A DNA stretch of 64,000 bases from JBDHWG01 sp046328525. GTDB lineage: Bacteria > Chloroflexota > Anaerolineae > Epilineales > JAHCIE01. The translations under genes were made by a program, and so were the position numbers. The stretch lies in assembly GCA_046328525.1 (NCBI GenBank), contig JAXLWK010000012.1:1-64000 (forward strand), given 5' to 3'. Positions 51,227 through 59,909 of this stretch are shown one piece after another; the first letter of the stretch is position 1; each line of letters opens with the position of its first letter. The notes under the pieces are model-generated. The model ran no database searches. It was not told where the DNA came from and saw only the letters and a program-made list of their open reading frames with translations.

Positions 51227-54200
51227 ATGATGCGCGCTACTCGTCGTGCATGGCTCTTCGCGCTCATCGCCGTCGCGGCCTGCCTCCTCACCGGCCTGCT
51301 CCCGTCGCCTGCCTCGCCACCACCGCCGGCCTCGGCGGACGGCCCCTATCACCTCTATCTGCCTCTTGTTGCTCGATCCACCAAACTTGCCAGCGCCCCG
51401 CCCGCTGTCATCGTAGACATCGGTAGCCCGTGGCAGCGCTTTGGGCCAGAGGACGTTGTTCCCGGCCGCATGATCGTGCGCTGGCGGCCCAACGTCGGCG
51501 TTGACAGTATCACCCGCATCAATGCTATCTACGGCGTGGCGACCATCGCCAACGTCTCGACCCTCAACATGCAGGTCCTGCAAGCGCCGGACGGCGCAGC
51601 GGGCGATCTGATCTCCGAGTACAGCGCCCTGCCGGAAGTGCTGTATGCCGAGCCGGACTTCATCGCCCACGCCTTCCCGCTAGACGCGGCGGCGCCGGTC
51701 GTCGGCACAGCGCCTCTTGCGCCGGCCCAAGGCGGCGAGCCTGGCCCGACCCTCGGTCCGCCGCCGGTGGGGCCTCTGGCGTCGGTCAACGACCCGATGT
51801 TCGGCCAGCAGTACAGCCTCACCAAGATGTCCGTGCCGACGGCGTGGGATGTCAGCAAGGGCGACGGTGTCGTCGTCGCCATCGTGGATACCGGCGCCGA
51901 CCTCACCCACCCCGACCTTAGCTCGAAGTTCGTCTCCCAGGGCCGCGACTTCATCAGCGGCCACGCCAATGCCCAGGACGACCAGGGGCACGGCTCGCAC
52001 GTGTCAGGCATCGTGGCCGCTGCCACGAACAACGGCGCGGGCGTGGCCGGTGTCGGCTACAACGCCAGGTTGCTGCCCGTCAAGGTTCTCAACGCCAACG
52101 GCTCAGGCGACTATGGCTCGATTGTCCAGGGCATTACCTGGGCCGCCGACCAGGGCGTCAAGGTGCTGAACATGAGCCTGGGCGGCACGGGCGGCACCCA
52201 GGCGCTTCAGGATGCGGTTGACTATGCCTGGAACAAGGGCGTCGTCGTCGTGTGCGCGGCGGGCAATGATGGCACCGCCTCGCCGAACTACCCCGCCGCC
52301 TACACCAACTGTCTCTCGGTGGTAGCGACGGACCAGAACGACCAGAAGGCCTCGTTCAGTAACTACGGTTCGACGGTAGACATCAGCGCGCCGGGCGTGA
52401 ACGTGCTCGCCACCGCCCTGCGCAGTGGCGGGCAGCTTGCCGATCCGAGCGGCTATCGCACCATGAGCGGGACGAGTATGGCCTCCCCGAACGTGGCCGG
52501 TGTGGCGGCGCTCGTCTGGGCAGCTCACCCCGACTGGAGCCAGGCCCAGGTGCGCGCCGCGATCGAGAACACGGCCGACAATGTCGGCTCGTCGTTCTAT
52601 TTCGGCAAAGGGCGTGTCAACGCGGCGCGGGCCGTTGGCAGCGCCACGGGGCCGACGCCGACGCCGGGCGCTGGCAACCCGACGGCCACCGCGACACCGC
52701 TGCCCTCGGCCACGCCGTCGCCGACGACAGACCCGAACGACTACGCGGGGCAGACGGCCGTCCTCATCAACCAGCAGCGCGCGGCGAACGGGCTGCCGCC
52801 GCTCACCATTGACAAGCGCCTCGCCAACGCCGCCGATTTCCACAACCGTTGGATGCTACAGAACAACTGCTTCGACCACATCTGCCCCGGCGAGCCGGAC
52901 CCGCTCCAACGCATGAAGAACGCCGGCTACCCGCTGACGAGCGGCAGCGAGAACATCGGCCGCGGCTACGTGACCCCGTCCGACATGGTCACCGGCTGGA
53001 TGAACTCGTCGGGCCACCGCGCCAACATCCTCGGCAACATGACCGACATTGGCTGCGGCTTCCTCCAGGGGCCGTCCGGCTCCTACATGGACCGCTACTG
53101 GACGTGCGACTTCGCGCGCGGCGCAGCGACCGCCCCGCCGCCGACGGCGACCTCGCCGAGCGCGCCTACCTTGACACCGACACCGACGCCGACCAACACG
53201 CCCTTTGGCGCGGCCACCGCGACGAAGACGCCGCTGCCGCCGGCCGGCACGCCCGACCTGGCGTCGTGGGCGCGGCGCACCTTCGACGCCATCAACGTGC
53301 AGCGTGTGGCGAACGGTTTGCCCACGGCGGTGTTCCACCCGGCGCTGCAGAAGGCGGCGCAGGACTATAGCCAGTACATGTACGACAACAACTGCTGGTC
53401 GCACTACTGTAGCGGGACGCCGTGGACACGCATTCCGGCCGCCGGCTACGATGCGACGGCCTACAGCGAGGTGATCGCGCGGTCCGCGCCGTCACCGGAA
53501 GGCGCGGTGCAGATCTGGATGGATAGCCCGCCCCACCACGACACGATTATGAGTGTCAAGGACGGCAACACCCTGGAGATCGGCTGCGGGTGGGACACGA
53601 ACTTCTGGTACACGACGTGCGACTTGGGCTGGCGCGCCCTCCCGACCACGCCGACGCCGTCGTCCACGCCGACGACCACCCCGACCGTGACGCCGAGTAT
53701 CACGCCGACCCAGCCTGTGCCGGGCCAGGTGGTCGTGGCGATCACGCCGGCGGCCGGCATGGTCGGTTGGGTGTCCGACAACAAGTCGTCCGGCTGGACC
53801 GACACCGACCTGTTCGCGGGCTACTGGGGCGGGCAGCGATACCTGGGCGGGATCCAGTTCGCGCTGTCGAGCATACCGCCCGGTGCGACACTGCTGTGGG
53901 CGCAGCTCGAGTTGACCGGACGCAACACGTCGTTCCTCACCCCCGCTGCGGGCGCGACCTGGGCTGCACGCTGGCTGGACAAGCGGATTGACGGGGCGTT
54001 CCCCCCCGCTGACTACGCGACTTTCCTGGGCGCTCCAATCCAGGAGAGTATTGGCAGCCAGTTGACGACGGACAAGCTGGGCGTCGGAACACTGAACACC
54101 CTCCTGTTCACGTCGGCGCAGACGACCGCCCTCGCCGGCCAGGTGAGCGGCTCTGGGCGCATCACGTTCCGCCTCGATGGTCCCACGACCGGGACGTCGA

Positions 54201-55612
54201 GCAATGTGATGAGCTGGTCCACGGGCTACGGATCGGGCGGCAGTGGGCCGTCGGTCAAGCCCGTGCTGCGCGTGGCCTACGTCGTCAGTACGCCGACGGC
54301 CACGGCAACCTCGACGCGCACCAGCACCGCGACTCCGACGAGTACCACGACGGCGACCAGCACGCCAACGCCGAGCAACACGCCGACGAACACACCGACG
54401 GTGACGCCGAGCAACACGCCAACGAACACACCGACGGTGACGCCGAGCAACACGCCAACGAACACACCGACGGTGACGCCGAGCAACACGCCAACGAACA
54501 CGCGGACGTGGACGCCGACGACCACACCGACGGCGACGCCGAGCAACACGCCAACGCCGACGAACACACCAACCGCGACGAGGACGGCAACATCTACGGC
54601 CACCGCAACATCCATCCCGCCAACGGCCACGGCCACAGCGACGCCCATCCCGCCAACGGCCACGGCCACAGCGACGCCCATCCCGCCAACGGCCACGGCC
54701 ACAGCGACGCCCATCCCGCCAACGGCCACGGCCACAGCGACGCCCATCCCGCCGACGGCCACGGCCACGGCGACATCTGTCCCGCCGACGGCCACGGCGA
54801 CGCTCGTCCCGCCCACGGCGACGGCGACCCTCGTCCCGCCCACGGCGACGGCCACGAATACGCCATTGCCGCTTCTCCCGACGGCGACAGCGACTGACAC
54901 GCCGACGCTTGCGCCGCCAACGGCGACGACAACCGCGACGCCTCAGCCGCCAACGGCGACGGCAACCGCGACCGCGACACCCACGGTGGCGTCAACGCCT
55001 GAGCTGCACACCCGCATCTGGGAGGTCTGGCCGGACTCCAATGGCGTAGGCTGGGTCATGACCCTGGACACGAACGGCCCGCGCCTGGGCGACCGGGCCA
55101 TCTACGCCGGACAGTGGGGGCAGTGGCGCTACTATGGCCTCGTGCAGTTCCCCCTGCCGTCGCTGCCGAGCGATGCGACGATCATCAGCGCGCAGCTGCG
55201 GCTCTACAGTCAGACGACGGCCAACGTCAGTGGCGGCGACTGGACGGTGCAGACGTTCGCGCCGTCTGTGGACAGTGTCTTCAACTCTCTGACCTACCCG
55301 ATTGTGGATCGGGCAGTACTGCTGGGGCCGGCCGCGCCGGCGGTGAATGCGGCGCGCCTGGGCGACCCGGGCCAGGCGACCTTCTTCGACTTGACCCAGG
55401 ACGGCGTCGCCCAGCTCCAGGCGCGGCTCACGAACACGCGCAAGGTGAGCTACCGGATTGACGGCCCGACCAACGGCTACACTCTGCAAGAGTGGGACTC
55501 GGGCTACGGGTACGGCGGGTTGGGGCCGGCGTTCAAGCCGGTGCTGCGCCTGACCTACACGACGGCGCAGATCCAAGGCCCCCAGGATTTCGACTTGCCG
55601 CTGATGCCATAG
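51227..55612 (+). CDS. Large secreted subtilisin-like (S8) protease with two CAP domains and two C-terminal beta modules
   Basis: 1461 residues from the ATG at 51227 (GGGGGGA eight bases upstream). Order: signal peptide (WLFALIAVAACLLTGLL) and a HLYLPLVAR motif; an inhibitor-like propeptide (about 70-150); an S8 domain with D221, H255 and S417 (VDTGAD, GHGSH, SGTSMASP); a Thr/Pro linker; CAP/SCP domain 1 (about 505-630) and CAP domain 2 (about 690-805), each with conserved Cys; a DNRLRE-like beta module (about 835-1018); a linker of about 240 residues of TPT/PIPPTATA repeats; and a second DNRLRE-like module ending DFDLPLMP. It is likely a surface or secreted protease. The CAP pair in one protease chain is unusual. 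Confidence 0.9.
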   Translation: MMRATRRAWLFALIAVAACLLTGLLPSPASPPPPASADGPYHLYLPLVARSTKLASAPPAVIVDIGSPWQRFGPEDVVPGRMIVRWRPNVGVDSITRINAIYGVATIANVSTLNMQVLQAPDGAAGDLISEYSALPEVLYAEPDFIAHAFPLDAAAPVVGTAPLAPAQGGEPGPTLGPPPVGPLASVNDPMFGQQYSLTKMSVPTAWDVSKGDGVVVAIVDTGADLTHPDLSSKFVSQGRDFISGHANAQDDQGHGSHVSGIVAAATNNGAGVAGVGYNARLLPVKVLNANGSGDYGSIVQGITWAADQGVKVLNMSLGGTGGTQALQDAVDYAWNKGVVVVCAAGNDGTASPNYPAAYTNCLSVVATDQNDQKASFSNYGSTVDISAPGVNVLATALRSGGQLADPSGYRTMSGTSMASPNVAGVAALVWAAHPDWSQAQVRAAIENTADNVGSSFYFGKGRVNAARAVGSATGPTPTPGAGNPTATATPLPSATPSPTTDPNDYAGQTAVLINQQRAANGLPPLTIDKRLANAADFHNRWMLQNNCFDHICPGEPDPLQRMKNAGYPLTSGSENIGRGYVTPSDMVTGWMNSSGHRANILGNMTDIGCGFLQGPSGSYMDRYWTCDFARGAATAPPPTATSPSAPTLTPTPTPTNTPFGAATATKTPLPPAGTPDLASWARRTFDAINVQRVANGLPTAVFHPALQKAAQDYSQYMYDNNCWSHYCSGTPWTRIPAAGYDATAYSEVIARSAPSPEGAVQIWMDSPPHHDTIMSVKDGNTLEIGCGWDTNFWYTTCDLGWRALPTTPTPSSTPTTTPTVTPSITPTQPVPGQVVVAITPAAGMVGWVSDNKSSGWTDTDLFAGYWGGQRYLGGIQFALSSIPPGATLLWAQLELTGRNTSFLTPAAGATWAARWLDKRIDGAFPPADYATFLGAPIQESIGSQLTTDKLGVGTLNTLLFTSAQTTALAGQVSGSGRITFRLDGPTTGTSSNVMSWSTGYGSGGSGPSVKPVLRVAYVVSTPTATATSTRTSTATPTSTTTATSTPTPSNTPTNTPTVTPSNTPTNTPTVTPSNTPTNTPTVTPSNTPTNTRTWTPTTTPTATPSNTPTPTNTPTATRTATSTATATSIPPTATATATPIPPTATATATPIPPTATATATPIPPTATATATPIPPTATATATSVPPTATATLVPPTATATLVPPTATATNTPLPLLPTATATDTPTLAPPTATTTATPQPPTATATATATPTVASTPELHTRIWEVWPDSNGVGWVMTLDTNGPRLGDRAIYAGQWGQWRYYGLVQFPLPSLPSDATIISAQLRLYSQTTANVSGGDWTVQTFAPSVDSVFNSLTYPIVDRAVLLGPAAPAVNAARLGDPGQATFFDLTQDGVAQLQARLTNTRKVSYRIDGPTNGYTLQEWDSGYGYGGLGPAFKPVLRLTYTTAQIQGPQDFDLPLMP
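54367..54510 (+). repeat. Coding tandem repeat, 36-base unit
   Basis: About four copies of a unit starting GACGCCGAGCAACACGCC (starts at 54367, 54403, 54439, 54475). They encode TPSNTPTNTPTV repeats in the linker and differ by only a few bases, a sign of recent slippage or recombination. Confidence 0.85.
54611..54775 (+). repeat. Coding tandem repeat, 33-base unit
   Basis: About five near-identical units starting CCCATCCCGCCAACGG (starts at 54611, 54644, 54677, 54710 and 54743, the last slightly changed). They encode TATATATPIPP-type repeats. Confidence 0.85.
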
Positions 55613-55627
55613 CGGTGGGTGACGCGG

Positions 55628-55661
55628 GCGCGGCCGGAAGAGGGGCTTCCTCCGGCCGCGC
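55628..55661 (+). terminator. Hairpin after the subtilase gene
   Basis: GCGCGGCCGGA pairs with TCCGGCCGCGC (11 bp). There is no T-run, but it lies directly after the stop codon. Confidence 0.6.
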
Positions 55662-55769
55662 TCGCCGTCGGACGTAAGGTCTCCCCTGCGCCGACCGTCG
55701 AACTTGTGGTGGAAGTTGTTGGATGCCTGGAAAACCACGTATCGGACTCGCCTTTTTTGCGTTGTAGTT

Positions 55770-55807
55770 TATAATAGAAGCAGCTCTCGCGCACGAGAGC
55801 TTTTTTT
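55770..55807 (+). promoter_or_regulatory. -10 element followed by a terminator-like hairpin, upstream of the small gene
   Basis: TATAAT at 55770-55775, then AGCTCTCG-CGCA-CGAGAGCT (55782-55801) and seven T. A transcript from this -10 would begin at the hairpin, so it could be an attenuator or 5' protective stem; alternatively it is simply a terminator for upstream transcription. Confidence 0.5.
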
Positions 55808-55836
55808 GCCATACTCTGCGGAAAGGAGGTAGGCCC

Positions 55837-56133
55837 ATGATGCTGCGTGACATGACTGTCCTCTCACGTGATTCTCGCTCGGCCACTGGCGTGTTCCGTC
55901 TCGACGGCCATCGCCGCCCGTACTATTTCGTCGCTCTTCGGAACCCGAGTGGTGATTTCCGGATCCAGCGCGTTTACCCAAACGCGCCGGCGGATGCGAG
56001 CGCCGCCGTCTCCCAGGCTCTAAACGGAGACGGCGACAACCCGCCCGAACGTCGGCGCGGTGAGGCAGGACGCGCCCGGTGGGTCTGCCTCACCGCGCCA
56101 CCCCTGGGGGTGGACATGGGCTGGCGTATCTAG
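55837..56133 (+). CDS. Small protein of unknown function with a perfect ribosome binding site
   Basis: 98 residues starting MMLRDMTVLSRDSRSATG. AAAGGAGGT, fully complementary to the 16S 3' end, lies six bases before the ATG and is the strongest site in the window. The middle part (GVFRLDGHRRPYYFVALRNP, DFRIQRVYPNAP) looks like a small beta-rich fold. The last 30 residues are atypical and overlap a 15-bp perfect hairpin (56054-56068 with 56085-56099), so the functional end may be earlier or the hairpin may terminate transcription inside the frame. No family is recognised. Confidence 0.6.
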   Translation: MMLRDMTVLSRDSRSATGVFRLDGHRRPYYFVALRNPSGDFRIQRVYPNAPADASAAVSQALNGDGDNPPERRRGEAGRARWVCLTAPPLGVDMGWRI

Positions 56134-56157
56134 CGAGCAGCCGTCTCAATTCAAAGC

Positions 56158-56183
56158 GCGCGGTGGCCTACGGGTCACCGCGC
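56158..56183 (+). terminator. Hairpin after the small gene
   Basis: GCGCGGTG pairs with CACCGCGC and is followed by ATTTGTTG. It probably ends the small-gene transcript. Confidence 0.5.
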
Positions 56184-56232
56184 ATTTGTTGTCATTTGTC
56201 AATCCGCCGTGGCCCGATCTCTACCCCAGGGC

Positions 56233-56262
56233 TTGCGCTCACCCTTCCATTCGCAGTATAAT
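56233..56262 (+). promoter_or_regulatory. Promoter of the first Nudix gene (nearly leaderless)
   Basis: TTGCGC at 56233-56238, an 18-base spacer, TATAAT at 56257-56262. The ATG at 56272 is only nine bases after the -10 box, leaving at most a few leader bases. Confidence 0.6.
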
Positions 56263-56271
56263 GGGAACGAT

Positions 56272-56820
56272 ATGGGCAGCGCAACGCAGATCTCGCAGAC
56301 AACATCAGGCCGTTACACGGCGACACCGCGTACCCTGATCTTCGTGACCCACGAGGACGCTGTTCTGCTCCTGCGCGGCGCGCCCCACAAAGGATGGTGG
56401 GCAGGCCGCCTCAATGGCGTCGGCGGCCACATCGAGCGCGAGGAGGATGTCTGGTCCTCGGCTCAACGCGAGCTGCGGGAAGAGACAGGTCTGGAGGCTG
56501 TGGCGGACCTCCGCCTGGCGGCCATCATCAACGCGGCGCTGGGCGCGGCAGACAACGGCATCATGCTGTTCGTGTTCACCGCTCGCAGCCTCACCCGCGA
56601 GGTGATCGAGTCGCCGGAGGGCACGCTGGAGTGGGTTCCCCAGGCCGATCTGGAAAACTATCCCGTCATCAACGACCTGCGCGTTTTGCTCCCGCGTATT
56701 CTCAATCGTCCCAGCGCGGCTCCGCCCCTGTTTGCCCACTACCGGGTGGATGAGCACGGTGAACTGGTGGCCCAGTTTCAAGATGAGCCGGCCGTTCGGC
56801 TCCCGTTTCCAACAACCTAA
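56272..56820 (+). CDS. Nudix hydrolase (MutT/8-oxo-dGTPase-like)
   Basis: 182 residues from the ATG at 56272; the frame is open to 56209, but that part contains the promoter. The Nudix box is complete: GGHIEREEDVWSSAQRELRE followed by ETGLEA (Gx5Ex7REUxEExGU). The N-terminal VLLLRGAPHKGWWAGRLNGVG is like those of MutT-type house-cleaning enzymes that hydrolyse oxidised nucleotides. The aldolase gene follows 24 bases later. Confidence 0.88.
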   Translation: MGSATQISQTTSGRYTATPRTLIFVTHEDAVLLLRGAPHKGWWAGRLNGVGGHIEREEDVWSSAQRELREETGLEAVADLRLAAIINAALGAADNGIMLFVFTARSLTREVIESPEGTLEWVPQADLENYPVINDLRVLLPRILNRPSAAPPLFAHYRVDEHGELVAQFQDEPAVRLPFPTT

Positions 56821-56844
56821 CTCAATGAATCGAGAGGTGCAATT

Positions 56845-58287
56845 ATGAGCTCAAATGGGAACCCGCACGCCACGGTGCATGACCTGGCGGAAGCGCTCGC
56901 GCCGGCGGCGCATATCAAGGGCGACAACCTTCTAGTGTCCGACGAAAGCAAGCTGCGCGCGGCGATGGATTGGCTGATCCGCGACGCCGTATTCGGGCCT
57001 GACCCGGTCAAGGCGCTGGCGCGCTGGGTGATCTGGGAAGCGGGCATCGCGCTCAACGCGATCCCGGCCTCCATCAACGACTTCTACATGGCCCGCGGCC
57101 GCAACGAGTACGGCAACCTCACCGTGCCGGCGATGAACCTGCGCGGCGTCGCGTATGACTCCGCCAAGGCCGCCTTCCGCGCCGCCAACGCGCGGGGCGT
57201 GGGCGCACTCATCTTCGAGATCGCGCGCTCCGAGATGGGCTACACCGACCAGCGGCCCACCGAGTACGTCGCCGCCATCCAGGCCGCCGCCCTCAAAGAA
57301 GGGTTCCAGGGGCCGGTGTTCGTCCAGGGCGACCACTTCCAGATGAGCCTCAAGAACTACGGCAAGGACCCCGCTAAGGAATTCCAGGCGGTCAAGGATC
57401 TGATTGACGAAGCCCTCGCCGCCGGCTTCTACAACATTGACATCGATTCCTCGACCCTGGTGGACATGAGCAAGGAGACGGTGCCGGAGCAGCAGGAGCT
57501 GAACTCCTCCATCGCCGCTGAGTTGTCGGCCTACGTTCGCGCTCGCGAGCCGAAGGGCATCACCACCTCCCTCGGCGGCGAGATCGGTGAGGTCGGCGGC
57601 CACAACTCCAACATCCAGGAGCTGCGCGCGTTCATGGACGGCTACAACGCGATCCTGGCAAAGCTGGCCCCGGGCGCGGTGGGTCTCTCCAAGATCAGCA
57701 TCCAGACCGGCACAGCCCACGGTGGCGTTGTCATGGCGGACGGCACCCTCGCCTCGGTGAAGATTGACTTCGACGTGCTGCGCGAGCTGTCGGACGTCGG
57801 CCGCGCCGAGTATGGCATGGGCGGCGCGGTGCAGCACGGCGCTTCGACCCTCCCGGCCGAGGCTTTCGCCCGGTTCGTCGAAGCCGGCGCGTGCGAGGTG
57901 CACCTGGCGACTGGCTTCCAGACGACCATCCTGACCCACCCGGCGATGCCGGCTGATGTGAAGCAGGCCGTCAAGGACTACTGCTTCGCCAACCTGACCG
58001 GCGAGCGCGGCGCGAAGGACTCGGACGAGCAGTTCGTCTACAAGGCCAGCAAGAAGGTCTGGGGGCCGATGAAGCGCCAGTTCTGGGACCTGCCCCAGGA
58101 CAGCATGGGTGAGATCATGGGGACGCTGGAAGCGCAGTTCGGCTTCCTGTTCGAGCAGCTCAACGTTGGCAATACGAAGGAGCTTGTGACCCGGTTCGTG
58201 AAGCCCGTGGCGATCCACAAGCCGCGGCCGGAGGCAGATGCCGCCCTGGTCGAAATCGTGGATACGGCGACCGACCTGGCCGACTAA
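56845..58287 (+). CDS. Class II fructose-bisphosphate aldolase family protein
   Basis: 480 residues, longer than the typical 300-360. Zinc-aldolase motifs: VFVQGDHFQM with the metal-binding His, GGEIGEVGGHNSN, GTAHGGVVM (His ligand) and GGAVQHGASTLP; NIDIDSSTL fits the substrate-binding region. It would cleave or form fructose 1,6-bisphosphate or a related ketose bisphosphate. The extra N-terminal (about 80) and C-terminal parts are family-specific, so a tagatose- or sedoheptulose-bisphosphate role is possible. It ends in a strong hairpin. Confidence 0.85.
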   Translation: MSSNGNPHATVHDLAEALAPAAHIKGDNLLVSDESKLRAAMDWLIRDAVFGPDPVKALARWVIWEAGIALNAIPASINDFYMARGRNEYGNLTVPAMNLRGVAYDSAKAAFRAANARGVGALIFEIARSEMGYTDQRPTEYVAAIQAAALKEGFQGPVFVQGDHFQMSLKNYGKDPAKEFQAVKDLIDEALAAGFYNIDIDSSTLVDMSKETVPEQQELNSSIAAELSAYVRAREPKGITTSLGGEIGEVGGHNSNIQELRAFMDGYNAILAKLAPGAVGLSKISIQTGTAHGGVVMADGTLASVKIDFDVLRELSDVGRAEYGMGGAVQHGASTLPAEAFARFVEAGACEVHLATGFQTTILTHPAMPADVKQAVKDYCFANLTGERGAKDSDEQFVYKASKKVWGPMKRQFWDLPQDSMGEIMGTLEAQFGFLFEQLNVGNTKELVTRFVKPVAIHKPRPEADAALVEIVDTATDLAD

Positions 58288-58300
58288 TCGCAGCCATTGG

Positions 58301-58339
58301 CAGGGGAGACACGCGACGCGCCGTTGCGTGTCTCCCCTG
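58301..58339 (+). terminator. Terminator hairpin after the aldolase gene
   Basis: CAGGGGAGACACGC and GCGTGTCTCCCCTG form a perfect 14-bp stem with an 11-base loop. There is a short TG-rich tail and no long T-run. Confidence 0.65.
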
Positions 58340-58352
58340 TGTTGTCCACCTT

Positions 58353-58844
58353 ATGCTGAACCGACGCCCCCTCAAGCACGTGGCCGCGTGGCTGATGCGC
58401 TTCTTTCCCCACTGGCTCTACAACCTCATGGTGCGCCTGACGCAGACGCCGTTTCGCGTTGGCGTCACGGCGTTCGTGTTCGATCCCGACGGGCGCGTCC
58501 TGCTGCTGCGCCACGTCTTTCGCCTGACCTATGCCTGGGGACCGCCGGGCGGCTGGCTGACGCGGGGCGAGGACGCCGCCGCCGCGCTGCGCCGCGAGCT
58601 GGGGGAGGAAACCGGGCTGGATGTGACGGTGCTCATCCCGCTGCACGTGGCCGTGCGCGGCAGCCAGATGGAGATCATGTACCTGGCGGCCTGCGAGGGG
58701 GGCGACCTGCGCCTGAGCGGCGAGATCCTGGAGGGCGGATTCTTCGCGCCGGACGCCATTCCCTACACGCTACGTCCGGACTACGACGCCGTGCTGCGCC
58801 GGGCCGTCGCCGCCTGGCGCGCCGCCTTCGCGATGCCCGGCTAA
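58353..58844 (+). CDS. Nudix hydrolase
   Basis: 163 residues. The Nudix box is GGWLTRGEDAAAALRRELGE followed by ETGLDV. The N-terminus (LKHVAAWLMRFFPHWLYNLM) is amphipathic or hydrophobic and could associate with the membrane. The next strand, VGVTAFVFDPDGRVLLLRHV, is standard. The substrate is not inferable. It is separated from the aldolase by a terminator, so it is probably transcribed on its own. Confidence 0.87.
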   Translation: MLNRRPLKHVAAWLMRFFPHWLYNLMVRLTQTPFRVGVTAFVFDPDGRVLLLRHVFRLTYAWGPPGGWLTRGEDAAAALRRELGEETGLDVTVLIPLHVAVRGSQMEIMYLAACEGGDLRLSGEILEGGFFAPDAIPYTLRPDYDAVLRRAVAAWRAAFAMPG

Positions 58845-59146
58845 GGCAAGGCGACAGAGTCGCTCAGGCCGCGGGCATGTTTCGCCCCCTCATCCCCCTG
58901 CCCCTTCCCCCACCGTGGGGGGAAGGGGAGAAAACCTTCTGGCCCCCTCTTCCCTTGTGGGAGAGGGGACGGGGGTGAGGGCCGAGTCGAGAAATTCGGG
59001 ATGATTCATGTTTGTCGTATCAGCCACCGACTTGGGTCGGTGGCGACGGTCGGCGACGACGCGGCCGGAGCGGACTTTCGTCGCACGACAAATGACAACA
59101 AACCCGTAGGAGACCCTACGGGTTTGCGTTTGTCTCGCGGTCTTCA
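58845..59146. other. Intergenic region with C/G-rich repeats and a terminator
   Basis: This 302-base gap between convergent genes holds two C/G-rich hairpins (58901-58928 and 58945-58968, the same type as at 19974) and a bidirectional terminator at 59100-59125. No gene is seen. Confidence 0.7.
59100..59125. terminator. Bidirectional terminator for plsY and the Nudix gene
   Basis: AAACCCGTAG and CTACGGGTTT, perfect 10-bp stem, 6-base loop. On the minus strand it is followed by TGTTGT, fitting the end of plsY. Confidence 0.7.
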
Positions 59147-59779
59147 CTACGGTTGGTGGCCGGAGTGGAAGAAGCTCACGCGGCGCTCAGTTCCGTGCAG
59201 GATGCGCTGGATATTGGGCCGCAGCGCGATGAGCACCAGGATGAGCTGAACTACGCCGTACAGGGTGTAGGCCCAGGGGACCCAGCCCAGCCAGGCGAAC
59301 ACGAACAGCATAACCATCGCCGTCGCGCACCCGGTCATGGTGCCGATGGACGCCATGCCGGACGCTAGAAACGCTATCGCCCCCATGCCGATGGATATGA
59401 CCGCCGCCAGGGGCTGAAGCGCGAGGACGATGCCGATATTCGACGCCCCACCGGCGCCGCCCTTGAACTTGATGAACACGGACCAGATAACCCCGACCAT
59501 CGCGCCGATACCGGCGACCGAGGCGGCCAGGGGAATATCCGGGAAGGCGAGGCGTGCGAGAAGCACGGGGAGGAACCCCTTGAGGATGTCGCCGGCGCCG
59601 ACGAGGAAGAACGCCTTGCGGCCGGCGGCGCGCATGGCATTCGTCCCGCCCGTCCGTCCACTGCCCACGGTGCGGATGTCAACACCCGATATCTGCCTCA
59701 CCACGAGCAGCCCAACGGGGATAGAGCCAAACAGGTAGCCGACGAGAAAGACCAGACCCAGCACGATGATGAGCTGCAT
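59147..59779 (-). CDS. plsY: Glycerol-3-phosphate acyltransferase PlsY
   Basis: 210 residues with five or more membrane helices. The PlsY motifs are present: motif 1 region GYLFGSIPVGLLVVR with GSGRTGGTNAMR, motif 2 FKGGAGGASN, and motif 3-like sequence further on. It transfers the acyl group from acyl-phosphate to glycerol 3-phosphate, the first step of phospholipid synthesis, in the membrane. The C-terminal RRVSFFHSGHQP follows the last helix. A -10 (TATAAT on the minus strand at 59841-59846) lies upstream. Confidence 0.9.
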   Translation of the reverse strand: MQLIIVLGLVFLVGYLFGSIPVGLLVVRQISGVDIRTVGSGRTGGTNAMRAAGRKAFFLVGAGDILKGFLPVLLARLAFPDIPLAASVAGIGAMVGVIWSVFIKFKGGAGGASNIGIVLALQPLAAVISIGMGAIAFLASGMASIGTMTGCATAMVMLFVFAWLGWVPWAYTLYGVVQLILVLIALRPNIQRILHGTERRVSFFHSGHQP

Positions 59780-59873
59780 TGCTCCGAGGCGCTCCTTTCA
59801 CTGTCGCGCTGCCGAAGACAATCGGCGAAAATGTTCCCTTATTATAACACCATTTGCGTTTATTGGCTACGGC

Positions 59874-59903
59874 TTGCAAGAGACCAGAATCTGCGGCTAT
59901 AAT
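59874..59903 (+). promoter_or_regulatory. Leaderless promoter of the methyltransferase gene
   Basis: TTGCAA at 59874-59879, an 18-base spacer, TATAAT at 59898-59903. The ATG at 59910 is at the expected transcription start, and there is no ribosome site. Confidence 0.65.
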
Positions 59904-59909
59904 CCCTGC

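Noticed and set aside
54367..54775. Tandem repeats as a CRISPR array
   Set aside because: Units are directly adjacent with no unique spacers and lie in frame inside a protein linker.
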